From: Pegethrix bostrychoides GSE-TBD4-15B
Lineage (GTDB): Bacteria; Cyanobacteriota; Cyanobacteriia; Elainellales; Elainellaceae
Assembly: GCA_019359155.1 (NCBI GenBank)
Contig: JAHHHV010000013.1
Location: forward strand, 1 to 57,500
Direction: 5' to 3'
DNA length: 57,500 nucleotides
In this document: piece by piece, positions 28,096-37,288 of the stretch
Numbering within the stretch: position 1 is the stretch's first letter
How the letters are laid out: each line of letters begins with the position of its first letter
The notes under the pieces: model-generated
The model's input: only the letters and a program-made list of their open reading frames with translations
Database searches by the model: none
What the model was told of the DNA's origin: nothing
Made by a program: the position numbers and the translations under genes

Positions 28096-28476
28096 TTAAA
28101 AATCTTCCAGCAACGGGGCCAACCGCGACAGCAGCGGATCGACTTCGGCGACAGCGGGCGCTGCCTGCATTTTTTCTTCGAGCTGAGTTAAGCGCTCAGC
28201 CAGCTGCTGAACCTGCTGACGAAGCGCCGCGAGGTCTGGGTTGGGAATCGAGTCAGCGGGTTCGGCATCGGCTGAAACCAGCATCAGCCGCAGTGCCGCC
28301 TTACAGAGATCGCTGAAGCTAGCGTATGAGCCACTGTCTAAGAGCTGCTCGACCGTTCGCAGCAGGCTTTGGTCAGCCTCGACTGCTGTAAACTTGACGA
28401 GCATTGGTTTTGAGCTAGAGGATTTGCTAGGGGTCATGGGCAGCAGGTCAAAACCTGAGTGATCGCCAGCGCTCAC
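28096..28476 (-). CDS. small partner of the ParM-like protein (ParR-like candidate)
   Basis: A 126-residue protein with three parts: a Ser/Lys-rich leader, a segment resembling a ribbon-helix-helix or similar small DNA-binding unit (MLVKFTAVEADQ, then YASFSDLCKAALRLML) and a coiled coil (LRQQVQQLAERLTQLEEKMQ) ending in DPLLSRLAPLLEDF. It lies on the same strand as the actin-like gene at 29379 and was presumably its downstream operon partner before an insertion sequence entered between them. That order matches plasmid parM-parR pairs, in which ParR binds DNA and caps the filament. The partnership is inferred from position and layout. The GTG at 28476 is the likely start, and an ATG at 28437 is an alternative. 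Confidence 0.6.
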   Translation of the reverse strand: MSAGDHSGFDLLPMTPSKSSSSKPMLVKFTAVEADQSLLRTVEQLLDSGSYASFSDLCKAALRLMLVSADAEPADSIPNPDLAALRQQVQQLAERLTQLEEKMQAAPAVAEVDPLLSRLAPLLEDF

Positions 28477-28510
28477 CCTGATTGTTTCACGTTTGATTTT
28501 GAATGCCTAG

Positions 28511-29348
28511 GGCGTGTCATCAATTAGGTAAGCTGGAGTTAGCAAATCTTTAGAGATGGACAAACAAGACTAGCAATGACGACGCGACGTTACGCGCTAC
28601 GAGATGACCAGTGGGAACGGATCAAAGACTTACTGCCTGGACGCGAGGGCTATGTAGGGGTGACGGCAAAGGACAATCGGTTGTTTGTCGAAGCGGTGTT
28701 GTTCCGCTACCGAGCAGGCATTCCCTGGCGAGACTTGCCAGCCCGATTTGGGGATTTTCGCGTCGTTCATACTCGCTTTAGTCGCTGGGCAAAGAGCGGG
28801 GTATGGGAAAGAGTGTTTCAGCACTTAGCTGAGGATGCCGATAACGAATACGCCATGATTGACTCCACCATTGTGCGCGCCCACCAGCACAGTGCTGGGG
28901 CAAAGGGGAGGAGCCAGAAGCAGAAGCAATTGGTCGCAGCAAAGGGGGATTGAGTACCAAAATTCATGCCGTTGTCGATGCACTGGGCAACCCTGTGAGG
29001 TTTCACCTTACCCCAGGACAAGCCAGTGACTTAGAAGGAGCCGACCACCTATTGCCGGGTGTTGTGGCAGAGACAATCTTGGGGGATAAGGGGTACGATG
29101 CCGATGAACGGGTGATTGAGCCACTGCAAGCGCAGGGAAAGACAGCAGTGATTCCGCCGCGCCGCAACCGCAAGCAGCTACGGGAGTATGACAAGGATTT
29201 GTACAAAGCGCGGCATCTGATTGAAAACTTCTTTGCCAAGCTGAAGCAGTATCGAGCGATTGCTACCCGTTACGATAAACGGGCAAGGAATTTTCTAGGA
29301 GCGATTTATTTAGCTGCTTCCGTCATTTGGCTCAATTGATGACACGCC
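28511..29348 (+). mobile_element. complete IS5-type (IS427-like) insertion sequence, 838 bp
   Basis: Perfect terminal inverted repeats (AGGGCGTGTCATCAATT on the left, its complement on the right, including flanking A/T) bound one transposase gene. CTAG lies at both outer edges (28507-28510 and 29349-29352). The target duplication is therefore CTAG, or TA if the repeat is taken to begin one base further out; the palindromic site makes the two readings equivalent. Size, ends and the frameshifted transposase fit the IS427 group of IS5. Perfect ends and an unbroken gene suggest recent insertion. Confidence 0.93.
28576..29339 (+). CDS. IS5-family transposase made by -1 frameshifting
   Basis: A DDE transposase split over two frames. 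The first frame (28576-28953) gives the N-terminal helix-turn-helix region and the first catalytic Asp in AMIDSTIVRAHQHS. The second, in the -1 frame, runs to 29339 and carries the second Asp (ILGDKGYDAD) and the Glu (LIENFFAKLKQ). A slip at GCA AAG GGG (28900-28908) joins them into about 254 residues and restores the junction EEPEAEAIGRSKGGLSTK seen in unsplit relatives. The slippery A-AAG-GGG run and the open overlap favour programmed frameshifting over decay. Confidence 0.9.
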
Positions 29349-29378
29349 CTAGCCCAGATGTTGCTCAGCCCAAAGTTA

Positions 29379-30455
29379 TCAGCCAACCACAGCCAGCCTA
29401 TTTTGAATCACCGCCAGCTGCATTTCGCCGTAGATATACTGACCCAGCGCATTTGCCCGCCGCGAGGGCTTGGCCAGATGACCTTTGAGCTGAGCTTCTT
29501 TGAGCAGAGGCCGAAACTCAGTCCAGAAAAACTCGCCGCCGCCGCCGCTGACGACGACATCGGTGACGCGCTCCGGCAGCCAGTCCATCAGCCGAGAGGA
29601 CAGCTCGCGGGCAAAGCTGCGGCGCAGGCTGGGCAGCATATCATCGAGGTTAGTGGGTCGAGTCGCGCCTCTGGGACGAAAAAACCGCTCGCCTTCCGGT
29701 CGGTTCACGGCAGTAATCAGCGAGAGTGACTGGCTGTCTGCCCCCTGAATCTGAGCCGCCACCTGCTCATAAAACTGGCTCATGGCAAACGGCACACTCT
29801 TAGAAGCGCCTCTGGCGAACCGAAACCGATCGATCATCAGAAAATCAGTGGTCTGGTGGCCGATATCAACCACGGCAATCGAGAGCTGCGGAAAGTCGGG
29901 ACTGGAGGCTTTTTTGTCTTGAGCTTCGCACCAGATTAGGCTGCCGTAGCCTTCTGGCATTACCCAGACGCGTTCAATGTCAATGCTGGTCAGCTCACCC
30001 CGATAGCTCATGACATGCGGCGAACGCAGCAGACTAGTAATCTGCTCTTTCTCGCGGTCAAACTGCTCTTGCGAATAATAGGGCAACCCTAGCACCACCG
30101 AGATTTTATCTTGGAGGCTGAAGTAGCCCACGGCGGCTAGCACCTTCACCAGCGCGTCCTCGACTTTGGACTGGCCGACTCCCAAGTTCGCCCCAAAGTC
30201 AGCAGCAAGCTGACCAATCGCATAGCCCCGTCCCTGAAACTCTAGCCACATGTCCAGCAGCGGATCGGTGGGCTGCGACTCGAAGCCGCCTCGCCGCACC
30301 TGCTCGACGCTGAGATGCGCGACATTGGCCGGAATCAGCACAACTTCGTCAGGATTGCGGCAAAGGCAGGCTTTCGTCGAAGTTCGACCGAGATCGACGC
30401 TGAGAACTGAACCAAGCGAAAATTGTCCCGAACGTGCAGCTAGCTTGACCACCAT
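29379..30455 (-). CDS. ParM/StbA-like actin-family ATPase
   Basis: A 358-residue actin-like protein. Phosphate-1 loop: LSVDLGRTSTKACL near residue 20. Phosphate-2 loop: VVDIGHQTTDF near 197. Adenosine motif: VVVSGGGGEFF near 305. Plasmid ParM proteins form filaments that push DNA copies apart. Chromosomal relatives in cyanobacteria have no settled role. ATG 30455 has GGAGAG eight bases upstream, and a TTG two codons earlier is less likely. Its probable operon partner (28096) is now separated from it by the IS element, which transcribes in the opposite direction. Confidence 0.87.
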   Translation of the reverse strand: MVVKLAARSGQFSLGSVLSVDLGRTSTKACLCRNPDEVVLIPANVAHLSVEQVRRGGFESQPTDPLLDMWLEFQGRGYAIGQLAADFGANLGVGQSKVEDALVKVLAAVGYFSLQDKISVVLGLPYYSQEQFDREKEQITSLLRSPHVMSYRGELTSIDIERVWVMPEGYGSLIWCEAQDKKASSPDFPQLSIAVVDIGHQTTDFLMIDRFRFARGASKSVPFAMSQFYEQVAAQIQGADSQSLSLITAVNRPEGERFFRPRGATRPTNLDDMLPSLRRSFARELSSRLMDWLPERVTDVVVSGGGGEFFWTEFRPLLKEAQLKGHLAKPSRRANALGQYIYGEMQLAVIQNRLAVVG

Positions 30456-30836
30456 ATTCAATGCTCTCCGGATTAAATTAAACAGAAGTCATGAAACCTG
30501 TATAGCGCGAGCCATGCCTTAAGAATAGTACATTCGAACTGAAAAAAATGCCGAGTTCAACCACCCGTATCAGATTCCTGAAAGCTACTGACGGGAATTC
30601 TGGAGGCGCTTTCGAGAGGAGCTTTCAGGATGAGATTGTGCGGAAGAGCAAATTTAGGTTAAATTTAATTAAGATTGGTTCTCAGTTAACAAAATTCGAT
30701 ATGCGAATTGACCTGTGAATTAATGGCGACTTTGGTGCGGCATTTGACCTCAAAGTCGTCAGCTATATGTGCTTGATATGCAATTGATCGGCGATTTACG
30801 CTCAAGCTTTACCCAACAATTTGAGGCAGTTTAACT
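30456..30836. other. 381-base divergent region between the ParM-like gene and ftsH
   Basis: An AT-rich central part (30655-30720) separates the two start regions and should hold both promoters. The clearest element is the inverted repeat at 30693. I see no gene in it. Confidence 0.5.
30693..30709. promoter_or_regulatory. inverted repeat AATTCG-N5-CGAATT upstream of ftsH
   Basis: A perfect six-base dyad with a five-base spacer in the AT-rich part of the divergent intergenic region. This is the size of a regulator-binding site, but no factor can be named. Confidence 0.4.
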
Positions 30837-32723
30837 ATGAAACTTTCCTGGAGAATTGTGCTCCTCTGGACATTGCCGCTCCTGGTCGTCGGCTTTTTCA
30901 TCTGGCAGGGCGCATTTTCTACTACAGCCATTAACGCTGGCAGCAATACCGCTAGCACCCGCATGACCTACGGGCGGTTCCTGGACTATCTAGGCCAAAA
31001 CCGGATTACCAGCGTCGATTTTTATGAAAATGGCCGCACGGCAATTGTGGAAGCCACCGATCCGGAGCTGGACGATCGCGTCCAGCGGCTGCGGGTCGAT
31101 CTTCCCGGCAACGCGCCTGAGCTGATTTCTAAGCTGCGAGCCGACCATATTGCCTTTGACGTGCATCCACCCCGCAACGATGGCGCAATCTGGGGACTGC
31201 TGGGCAATTTGATTTTCCCGGTGCTGCTGATTGGCGGTCTGTTTTTCTTGTTCCGGCGCTCTAATAACGTGCCGGGTGGCCCTGGACAGGCGATGAACTT
31301 CGGCAAGTCGAAGGCGCGTTTCATGATGGAGGCCAAGACGGGCGTGCTGTTTGACGACGTGGCGGGCGTTGAAGAAGCCAAAGAAGACCTGCAAGAAGTT
31401 GTCACCTTTTTGAAGAAGCCTGAGCGCTTCACCGCAGTGGGTGCCAAGATTCCCAGAGGTGTTTTGCTAGTCGGCCCCCCAGGTACAGGCAAAACCCTGC
31501 TGGCAAAAGCAATTGCGGGCGAAGCGGGCGTGCCTTTCTTCAGCATTTCCGGCTCGGAATTTGTAGAGATGTTTGTCGGGGTTGGCGCTTCGCGAGTGCG
31601 CGACCTGTTCAAAAAAGCCAAAGAAAACGCCCCCTGCATTATCTTTATCGACGAGATTGATGCGGTGGGTCGGCAGCGCGGCGCGGGCATTGGCGGCGGC
31701 AACGACGAGCGCGAGCAAACCCTCAACCAGCTCCTCACCGAGATGGACGGCTTTGAGGGCAACACTGGCATTATCATCATCGCGGCCACTAACCGCCCCG
31801 ACGTATTGGATTCGGCGCTGCTGCGTCCCGGTCGCTTTGATCGCCAAGTGACGGTAGACGTACCCGATATTAAAGGTCGTCTAGAAGTCTTGCAGGTTCA
31901 TGCCCGCGACAAGAAAATTTCTGAGTCAGTCTCTCTAGAGTCAATTGCGCGGCGGACTCCTGGCTTTACGGGCGCTGACTTAGCCAACCTGCTGAATGAG
32001 GCAGCGATTCTCACTGCCCGTCGTCGCAAGGAAGCCATGACCATCCTGGAAATCGATGATGCAGTCGATCGGGTTGTGGCGGGCATGGAAGGTACGCCGC
32101 TGGTAGACAGCAAGAGCAAGCGGCTGATTGCCTACCACGAAATTGGCCATGCCATTGTGGGGACGCTGGTGCAGGCGCATGATCCGGTGCAAAAAGTGAC
32201 GCTGATTCCGCGCGGGCAAGCCCAGGGACTCACCTGGTTTACACCGAATGAAGAGCAGGGCTTGATCTCGCGCTCCCAGATGATGGCGCGGATTACAGGC
32301 GCACTCGGTGGTCGCGCGGCAGAGCAGGTGATCTTTGGGGACGCTGAAATCACCACGGGCGCAGGTGGCGACTTGCAGATGGTGTCGGGAATGGCTCGGC
32401 AGATGGTGACGCGATTTGGCATGTCAGATCTCGGCCCGCTATCGCTGGAAAGTCAGCAGGGCGAGGTTTTCTTGGGTCGGGATTGGACAACACGCTCGGA
32501 GTATTCCAACGAGATTGCCAGCCGGATTGACGCTCAGGTGCGTACCATTGCCGAACATTGCTATAGCGATGCCTGCAAGATCGTTGAAGAGAACCGAGTC
32601 GTGATTGATCGTCTGGTCGATCTGCTGATTGAAAAAGAGACCATCGATGGCGATGAGTTCCGGCAGATTGTGGCAGAGTACACGGTCGTCCCCGAAAAAG
32701 AGCAGTACGTGCCGAAGCTCTAA
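30837..32723 (+). CDS. ftsH: ATP-dependent zinc metalloprotease FtsH
   Basis: A 628-residue membrane-bound AAA+ protease that removes damaged membrane proteins. Thylakoid members take part in photosystem II repair. Two N-terminal membrane helices (about 6-24 and 119-139) enclose a lumenal or periplasmic domain. The AAA module has Walker A GPPGTGKT (213-220), Walker [12 protein letters not shown] and the second region of homology up to RPGRFDR. The protease has the zinc motif HEIGH (434-438). All motifs are intact. Cyanobacteria have several FtsH copies, and which one this is cannot be told from sequence inspection alone. Confidence 0.97.
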   Translation: MKLSWRIVLLWTLPLLVVGFFIWQGAFSTTAINAGSNTASTRMTYGRFLDYLGQNRITSVDFYENGRTAIVEATDPELDDRVQRLRVDLPGNAPELISKLRADHIAFDVHPPRNDGAIWGLLGNLIFPVLLIGGLFFLFRRSNNVPGGPGQAMNFGKSKARFMMEAKTGVLFDDVAGVEEAKEDLQEVVTFLKKPERFTAVGAKIPRGVLLVGPPGTGKTLLAKAIAGEAGVPFFSISGSEFVEMFVGVGASRVRDLFKKAKENAPCIIFIDEIDAVGRQRGAGIGGGNDEREQTLNQLLTEMDGFEGNTGIIIIAATNRPDVLDSALLRPGRFDRQVTVDVPDIKGRLEVLQVHARDKKISESVSLESIARRTPGFTGADLANLLNEAAILTARRRKEAMTILEIDDAVDRVVAGMEGTPLVDSKSKRLIAYHEIGHAIVGTLVQAHDPVQKVTLIPRGQAQGLTWFTPNEEQGLISRSQMMARITGALGGRAAEQVIFGDAEITTGAGGDLQMVSGMARQMVTRFGMSDLGPLSLESQQGEVFLGRDWTTRSEYSNEIASRIDAQVRTIAEHCYSDACKIVEENRVVIDRLVDLLIEKETIDGDEFRQIVAEYTVVPEKEQYVPKL

Positions 32724-32776
32724 TCTATATAGATGACAGGTACTGCACAGCTCAGGTTGAACAGATGAAACAATAG

Positions 32777-32806
32777 GCTGAGTCGGACTTCCGGCTCGGC
32801 TTTTTT
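32777..32806 (+). terminator. rho-independent terminator after ftsH
   Basis: GCTGAGTCGG, the loop ACTT and CCGGCTCGGC form a ten-pair stem (two G-U pairs) followed by six T residues. Confidence 0.9.
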
Positions 32807-32916
32807 GATTTGAATCAGTTTGATCTGAATCAGCAGATTCACGACCTGCCCAGTTTGTTTGACCAGTTTTCTCTAAAATGTAAAGACTTTGACTGCCCTT
32901 TCCCCCAGAGTCCGGC

Positions 32917-33549
32917 ATGATTAGCTACCTCAAAGGCACCGTTGCCGCCATCCATAAGCCCGCTGCCGGACGGGTCATTCTAACGCTGGAGGTGAATCAG
33001 ATTGGCTATGACCTGCAAATCACGCCTCGGCTGCTGCAAGCGCTCTCTGCTCAAGCCGCCAATGAACCTGTGCAGATCTTCACCCATCAGCAGGTGCGCG
33101 ATGACCAGATTGTGCTGTTTGGCTTTGGCTCAGTTGCCGAACGCGATCTGTTTCGGCAGCTAACCAGCGTCAGCGGCGTTGGCCCCCAAATTGCCATGGC
33201 GCTGCTCGACGGCATGAGCCTCAGCGACGTGATTCAGGCGATCGTCAGCGGCAACACCCGGATGCTGTCGCGCACCCCCGGCATTGGCGCTAAAACCGCC
33301 GAGCGCATTGCCCTAGAGCTGAAAAACAAACTGGTCGAATGGCGGCAGCAGTCTGGCATTACCACCACGCCCGATGCCAGCCCTGCCGGAACGGTACAGG
33401 AAGAAGTGGAAATCACCCTGATGGCGCTGGGCTACAGCAACAGCGAAATTATTCAGGCGCTCCGCGCCGTAGGCCAGCAAACCGCGCTCGCCAAAACCGA
33501 CAATGCCGAAGACTGGATTCGCGAGGCAATTGCTTGGCTGAGTCGATAG
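32917..33549 (+). CDS. ruvA: Holliday junction branch migration protein RuvA
   Basis: A 210-residue DNA-repair protein that binds four-way junctions as a tetramer and loads the RuvB helicase. It has an OB-fold N-domain (MISYLKGTVAAI to about 65), two helix-hairpin-helix units (LTSVSGVGPQIAMALL, LSRTPGIGAKTAERI) and a C-terminal domain that contacts RuvB (EVEITLMALGYSNSEI). The length is typical. ruvB is not adjacent. Confidence 0.97.
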   Translation: MISYLKGTVAAIHKPAAGRVILTLEVNQIGYDLQITPRLLQALSAQAANEPVQIFTHQQVRDDQIVLFGFGSVAERDLFRQLTSVSGVGPQIAMALLDGMSLSDVIQAIVSGNTRMLSRTPGIGAKTAERIALELKNKLVEWRQQSGITTTPDASPAGTVQEEVEITLMALGYSNSEIIQALRAVGQQTALAKTDNAEDWIREAIAWLSR

Positions 33550-33631
33550 TAAAAATCTCTCAATCTGCGGAATAGGCACAGTTGAGACCACAGCAGCGTA
33601 AAATAGGCCAGCGTTGCTTGGAGTGAAACCC

Positions 33632-34744
33632 GTGAATCTTGGTCAGTGGCTTAGCATTCTCTGCCTGCTGATTGTGCTGGTATTTGTCTGGCAGATTCGG
33701 CAGGTGCTGCTGCTAGTCTTTACAGCAGTCGTGCTGGCGGTGGCGCTCAACCAGATTGTGCGTCAGTTCCAGAAGCGGGGGATGCCGCGCAGTCGGGCGT
33801 TGCTACTGGCGTTGAGTGCAGCGGCGCTGCTAGCGGTTCTGATTACCTACGTGATTGTGCCGCCCTTTGTTGATCAGTTTCTCCAGCTAATTGCGCTCGT
33901 TCCTCAGGGCCTGAAGCAGGTTGTTTTTTGGGTTGAACGCTTACTGAACAACCGGCCCAACTGGCTAGCCGGGATTGAGCTGCCCAACTCAACTAGCCTG
34001 GTTGATCAAGTTCAGATTTTGCTGAGCGCCGTTCTGCCCAACTTTTTTGCGGTGTTCTCAGGCTCGCTTGGAGCTTTGCTGCAAACTCTGCTGGTGCTAA
34101 TCTTTACGCTGATGCTGCTGGCAAATCCCGCCTCCTACCGCAGTGCCCTAATTCAGATCTGTCCAGCTTTCTATCGCAGTCGGCTAGATACCGTCTTGAC
34201 TAAAAGCGAGGCGGCTCTGGGGAGTTGGCTGGGGGGCGCGCTGATTAGCTCTTCCGCTGTGGCGTTGCTCAGTGCCATTGGCCTGTGGTCGTTGCAGATT
34301 GACTTTGTGCTGGCGCAGGCATTGCTGGCCGGGTTGCTCAACTTTATTCCTAACATTGGCCCAACGCTGAGCATGGTGTTTCCGCTGACGGTGGCCGCTC
34401 TGGACACGCCCTGGAAAATGCTGGCAGTAGTAGTGCTTTATCTAGTAATCCAGAACTTAGAGGCTTACCTAATCACGCCCACAATTATGGCCAATCAGGT
34501 TTCGCTGCTGCCCGCAATGACCCTGGCCGCTCAGCTCGTGTTTGCACGATTCTTCGGCTTTTTGGGGCTGCTGCTGGCGCTGCCGCTGGCCGTGATTGCC
34601 AAGACGTTTATTCAAGAAATCTTGATTGTCGACATTCTAGATCAGTGGCAGCGCCCCCAGCAGCACAGAGATTCCATGAATGCTCACAGTGATTCGCTCA
34701 GCGAGAATCCATTTCAGCTCCCCCCTGAAACCGATCTGTACTAA
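33632..34744 (+). CDS. AI-2E family transporter (PerM-like)
   Basis: A 370-residue inner-membrane protein with seven or eight membrane helices. The pattern is diagnostic: LGQWLSILCLLIVLVFVWQI at the start, GGALISSSAVALLSAIGLW in the middle and LLAGLLNFIPNIGPTLS near the end. The family includes quorum-signal exporters and Na+/H+ antiporters, so the substrate is open. I chose GTG 33632 because GGAG lies nine bases upstream, and because relatives start with NLGQW. An in-frame TTG at 33614 is less likely. It follows ruvA by about 80 bases and may be cotranscribed. Confidence 0.9.
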   Translation: MNLGQWLSILCLLIVLVFVWQIRQVLLLVFTAVVLAVALNQIVRQFQKRGMPRSRALLLALSAAALLAVLITYVIVPPFVDQFLQLIALVPQGLKQVVFWVERLLNNRPNWLAGIELPNSTSLVDQVQILLSAVLPNFFAVFSGSLGALLQTLLVLIFTLMLLANPASYRSALIQICPAFYRSRLDTVLTKSEAALGSWLGGALISSSAVALLSAIGLWSLQIDFVLAQALLAGLLNFIPNIGPTLSMVFPLTVAALDTPWKMLAVVVLYLVIQNLEAYLITPTIMANQVSLLPAMTLAAQLVFARFFGFLGLLLALPLAVIAKTFIQEILIVDILDQWQRPQQHRDSMNAHSDSLSENPFQLPPETDLY

Positions 34745-34909
34745 ACACAGCAGATTAGCGACCAGATGTGGAGAACGCTGAGGCTTCAAGGTTGCTTCAT
34801 CAACAAAGCCTCGTGCCAGCACGCTGGCGAGTCAGGCAATTGCTAAGGCGATAATGACAGATGGAGCTTTTAGAGAGAGCTGCCCCGAATATTGTTCAAA
34901 GCGCCTCCC

Positions 34910-37267
34910 ATGACTCATCTGCCGCCTGCTATCCACTCACCTGATGCCGCTTCGGTCAGCCGGCTAGATTTGATCACCCACGCCAAGCGACAGGCAGCGC
35001 TGACGGCACTTGGACAAAAGGCGCTGGCGGGCATTGAACTCCCTGAGCTGTTTCAGGCGGCAACAGCGATGGTTGAGCAGATTTTGCAGCTACCCCACAG
35101 CCAGATTTGGCAGGTGCTCTCGGATGGCAGCACTGTACAGGCGATGGCTGGCTCAACACCTCAATCGCCAGATCTGCCTCAACTGCAAGATATTCAGCAA
35201 GCCCTGGGCTGGACGGATCAAGAACCGTTTGTAATTAGCGTCTACTTGCCGCACCAGAGCCCCGACTGGCTGCCGCCTGAGAGCCAAAGCAGCATCAGCT
35301 TCTTGATTCCTGGCCAGACCAAGCCGCTGGGCATCCTCTGCGCCCATGCGCCAACTGTCCGCGACTTTACCGCCGATGACCTGCATTTTTTGCAGGCGAT
35401 TACGCATCTGCTGGCCACCGCCCTAGAACGCAAGCGTTCGGAGGCTCTGCTGCAAACCCAGACCCGCATTCTGGAGAGCATCGCGGCAGGCTCAGATCTC
35501 CAGCAGGTGTTCAATAGCCTTTGCCTGCTGCTGGAACAGCAGTCCCCCGGTGTACTCTGCTCCATTTTGCTGCTGGATGCCGAAGCGGGGCGGATGCGAG
35601 CCGGAGCCGCGCCCAGCCTCTCTCACGAAGTTGCCGCTGCCTTAGACGGGCTGGTGATTGGCGAAGGCACTGGATCCTGCGGCACGGCAGCCTACCGGGG
35701 CGAGGCCATATTTGTTACGAATGTCGCCACCGATCCGGTCTGGGCACTCTACCGCGATTTTGCAATTGGCCACAATATTCACGCCTGCTGGTCAACCCCA
35801 TTTCTGTCGCAGGCAGGGGAGGTGCTGGGCACCTTTGCGCTGTCGCATTGCATTCCTTGTGAGCCAACCGCACATCATTTGGAAATGATGAAAACCGCCG
35901 CTCATTTAGCCAGCATTGCGGTTGAGGGGCATCGTGCCGCCGCCCAGCTCAAGCAGCAAGCACTCTACGATGCCCTGACGGGACTGCCCAATCGGGTGCT
36001 GTTTTTGGAGCAGCTACAGCAGCGGCTGCATCAACAAAATCAGCAGAACCAGCAGCAGTCGGGATTTGCAGTGCTGTTTTTGGATGTCGATCAGTTTAAG
36101 TTAATCAATGACAGTCTGGGGCATACGGTTGGCGACCAAATGCTGATTGAAATTGCCCAGCGGCTCCAGTACTGCCTCAGCTCGCAAGAAACCTTTGCCC
36201 GACTCAGTGGCGATGAATTTGCGATCTTGCTAAATACCGTTGAAGATACAGCCCAGGCGCAGGTGTTGGCAAACGAGCTACAAATGGCGCTCTCACAGCC
36301 GCTGAAGCTGAAAGAGCATGAAGTTTTTGCCTCGGTCAGTATTGGGATTGCTCATTCGTCCAACAGCTACGGCTACGCCGAAGAGCTATTGCGCGATGCG
36401 GATACGGCCATGTATCGGGCTAAGGCGCTGGGACGCGAGCGATATGTGACGTTTGATCAGACCATGCATACGCAAACCGTGGCACGGCTTCAGATGGAGA
36501 TTGATCTGCGTCGGGCGGCGGAAGAGCTGACAGTCCAGCATCGCTCTCAGTTTCAGCTCTACTATCAGCCGATTGTCTCGCTCTCCAGTCAAAAAATAGT
36601 CGGGTTTGAAGCGCTGATTCGCTGGCAGCATCCAGAGCGCGGGCTGGTGTCGCCGCTAGAGTTCATTCCAATTGCCGAAGAAACCGGGCTGATTTTGCCG
36701 ATTGGCCGCTGGGTGCTGCAATCGGCCTGTGGGCAGATGCGAACCTGGCAGCAGATGGGGCTGGGACAATCGCTGGTGATGAGCGTCAACGTTTCAGGCT
36801 CTCAGTTTTTGCAGCCCAACTTTGCCTCCGAGATTAAAGAAGCCCTGAGCCTGAGTCAAATCGCTGCCGCCAACCTGAAGCTGGAGATTACCGAGAGTTT
36901 GTTGATGGAGGCTTCGCCCTCGGTGATTGCTCAATTTGAGCTGCTGCAAGCGCTGGGCATCAAGCTGAGTCTGGATGACTTTGGCACAGGATATTCTTCG
37001 CTCAGCTATCTCTATCGCTTCCCAATTCACACACTAAAAATTGATCGCTCGTTTGTGCAAAACGTCGGCAAGGGGCAGGCCAAGTTGGTACAGACGATTG
37101 CCGCTTTGGCACAGGGCTTGGACATGGACACAGTGGCCGAAGGGGTGGAAACGCCGGAGCAGCTAGCTCAAATGCAGGCATTGGGCTGTGACTACTACCA
37201 GGGCTATCTGTTTTCGCCGCCTGTTCCGGCAGAGGCTGCGACTCGCCTCTTGCAGCAGGCCGGATAG
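34910..37267 (+). CDS. GAF-GAF-GGDEF-EAL cyclic-di-GMP signalling protein
   Basis: A 785-residue cytoplasmic protein. Two GAF-type sensor domains come first; the second at about 190-340 is clearer (GTGSCGTAAYRGEAIFVTNV). A diguanylate cyclase domain follows with the active-site loop SGDEF (a common working variant of GGDEF) and DALTGLPNR at its start. A phosphodiesterase EAL domain comes last, with EALIRW, NVSGSQF, EITES, DDFGTGYSS, KIDRSF and AEGVET. Both catalytic sets look complete, so it could make and break c-di-GMP. No RxxD inhibitory site precedes SGDEF. ATG 34910 is favoured over a TTG at 34892. Confidence 0.93.
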   Translation: MTHLPPAIHSPDAASVSRLDLITHAKRQAALTALGQKALAGIELPELFQAATAMVEQILQLPHSQIWQVLSDGSTVQAMAGSTPQSPDLPQLQDIQQALGWTDQEPFVISVYLPHQSPDWLPPESQSSISFLIPGQTKPLGILCAHAPTVRDFTADDLHFLQAITHLLATALERKRSEALLQTQTRILESIAAGSDLQQVFNSLCLLLEQQSPGVLCSILLLDAEAGRMRAGAAPSLSHEVAAALDGLVIGEGTGSCGTAAYRGEAIFVTNVATDPVWALYRDFAIGHNIHACWSTPFLSQAGEVLGTFALSHCIPCEPTAHHLEMMKTAAHLASIAVEGHRAAAQLKQQALYDALTGLPNRVLFLEQLQQRLHQQNQQNQQQSGFAVLFLDVDQFKLINDSLGHTVGDQMLIEIAQRLQYCLSSQETFARLSGDEFAILLNTVEDTAQAQVLANELQMALSQPLKLKEHEVFASVSIGIAHSSNSYGYAEELLRDADTAMYRAKALGRERYVTFDQTMHTQTVARLQMEIDLRRAAEELTVQHRSQFQLYYQPIVSLSSQKIVGFEALIRWQHPERGLVSPLEFIPIAEETGLILPIGRWVLQSACGQMRTWQQMGLGQSLVMSVNVSGSQFLQPNFASEIKEALSLSQIAAANLKLEITESLLMEASPSVIAQFELLQALGIKLSLDDFGTGYSSLSYLYRFPIHTLKIDRSFVQNVGKGQAKLVQTIAALAQGLDMDTVAEGVETPEQLAQMQALGCDYYQGYLFSPPVPAEAATRLLQQAG

Positions 37268-37288
37268 TGGCGACGCAACAATCAAACT

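Noticed and set aside
31022-31789. Long minus-strand open frame opposite ftsH
   Set aside because: Lies wholly within FtsH; residue composition (Ser/Pro/Arg-rich) is typical of an antisense shadow.
36180-36240. SGDEF taken as a dead GGDEF site
   Set aside because: Ser in the first position is a common active variant, and the neighbouring metal and substrate residues are kept.
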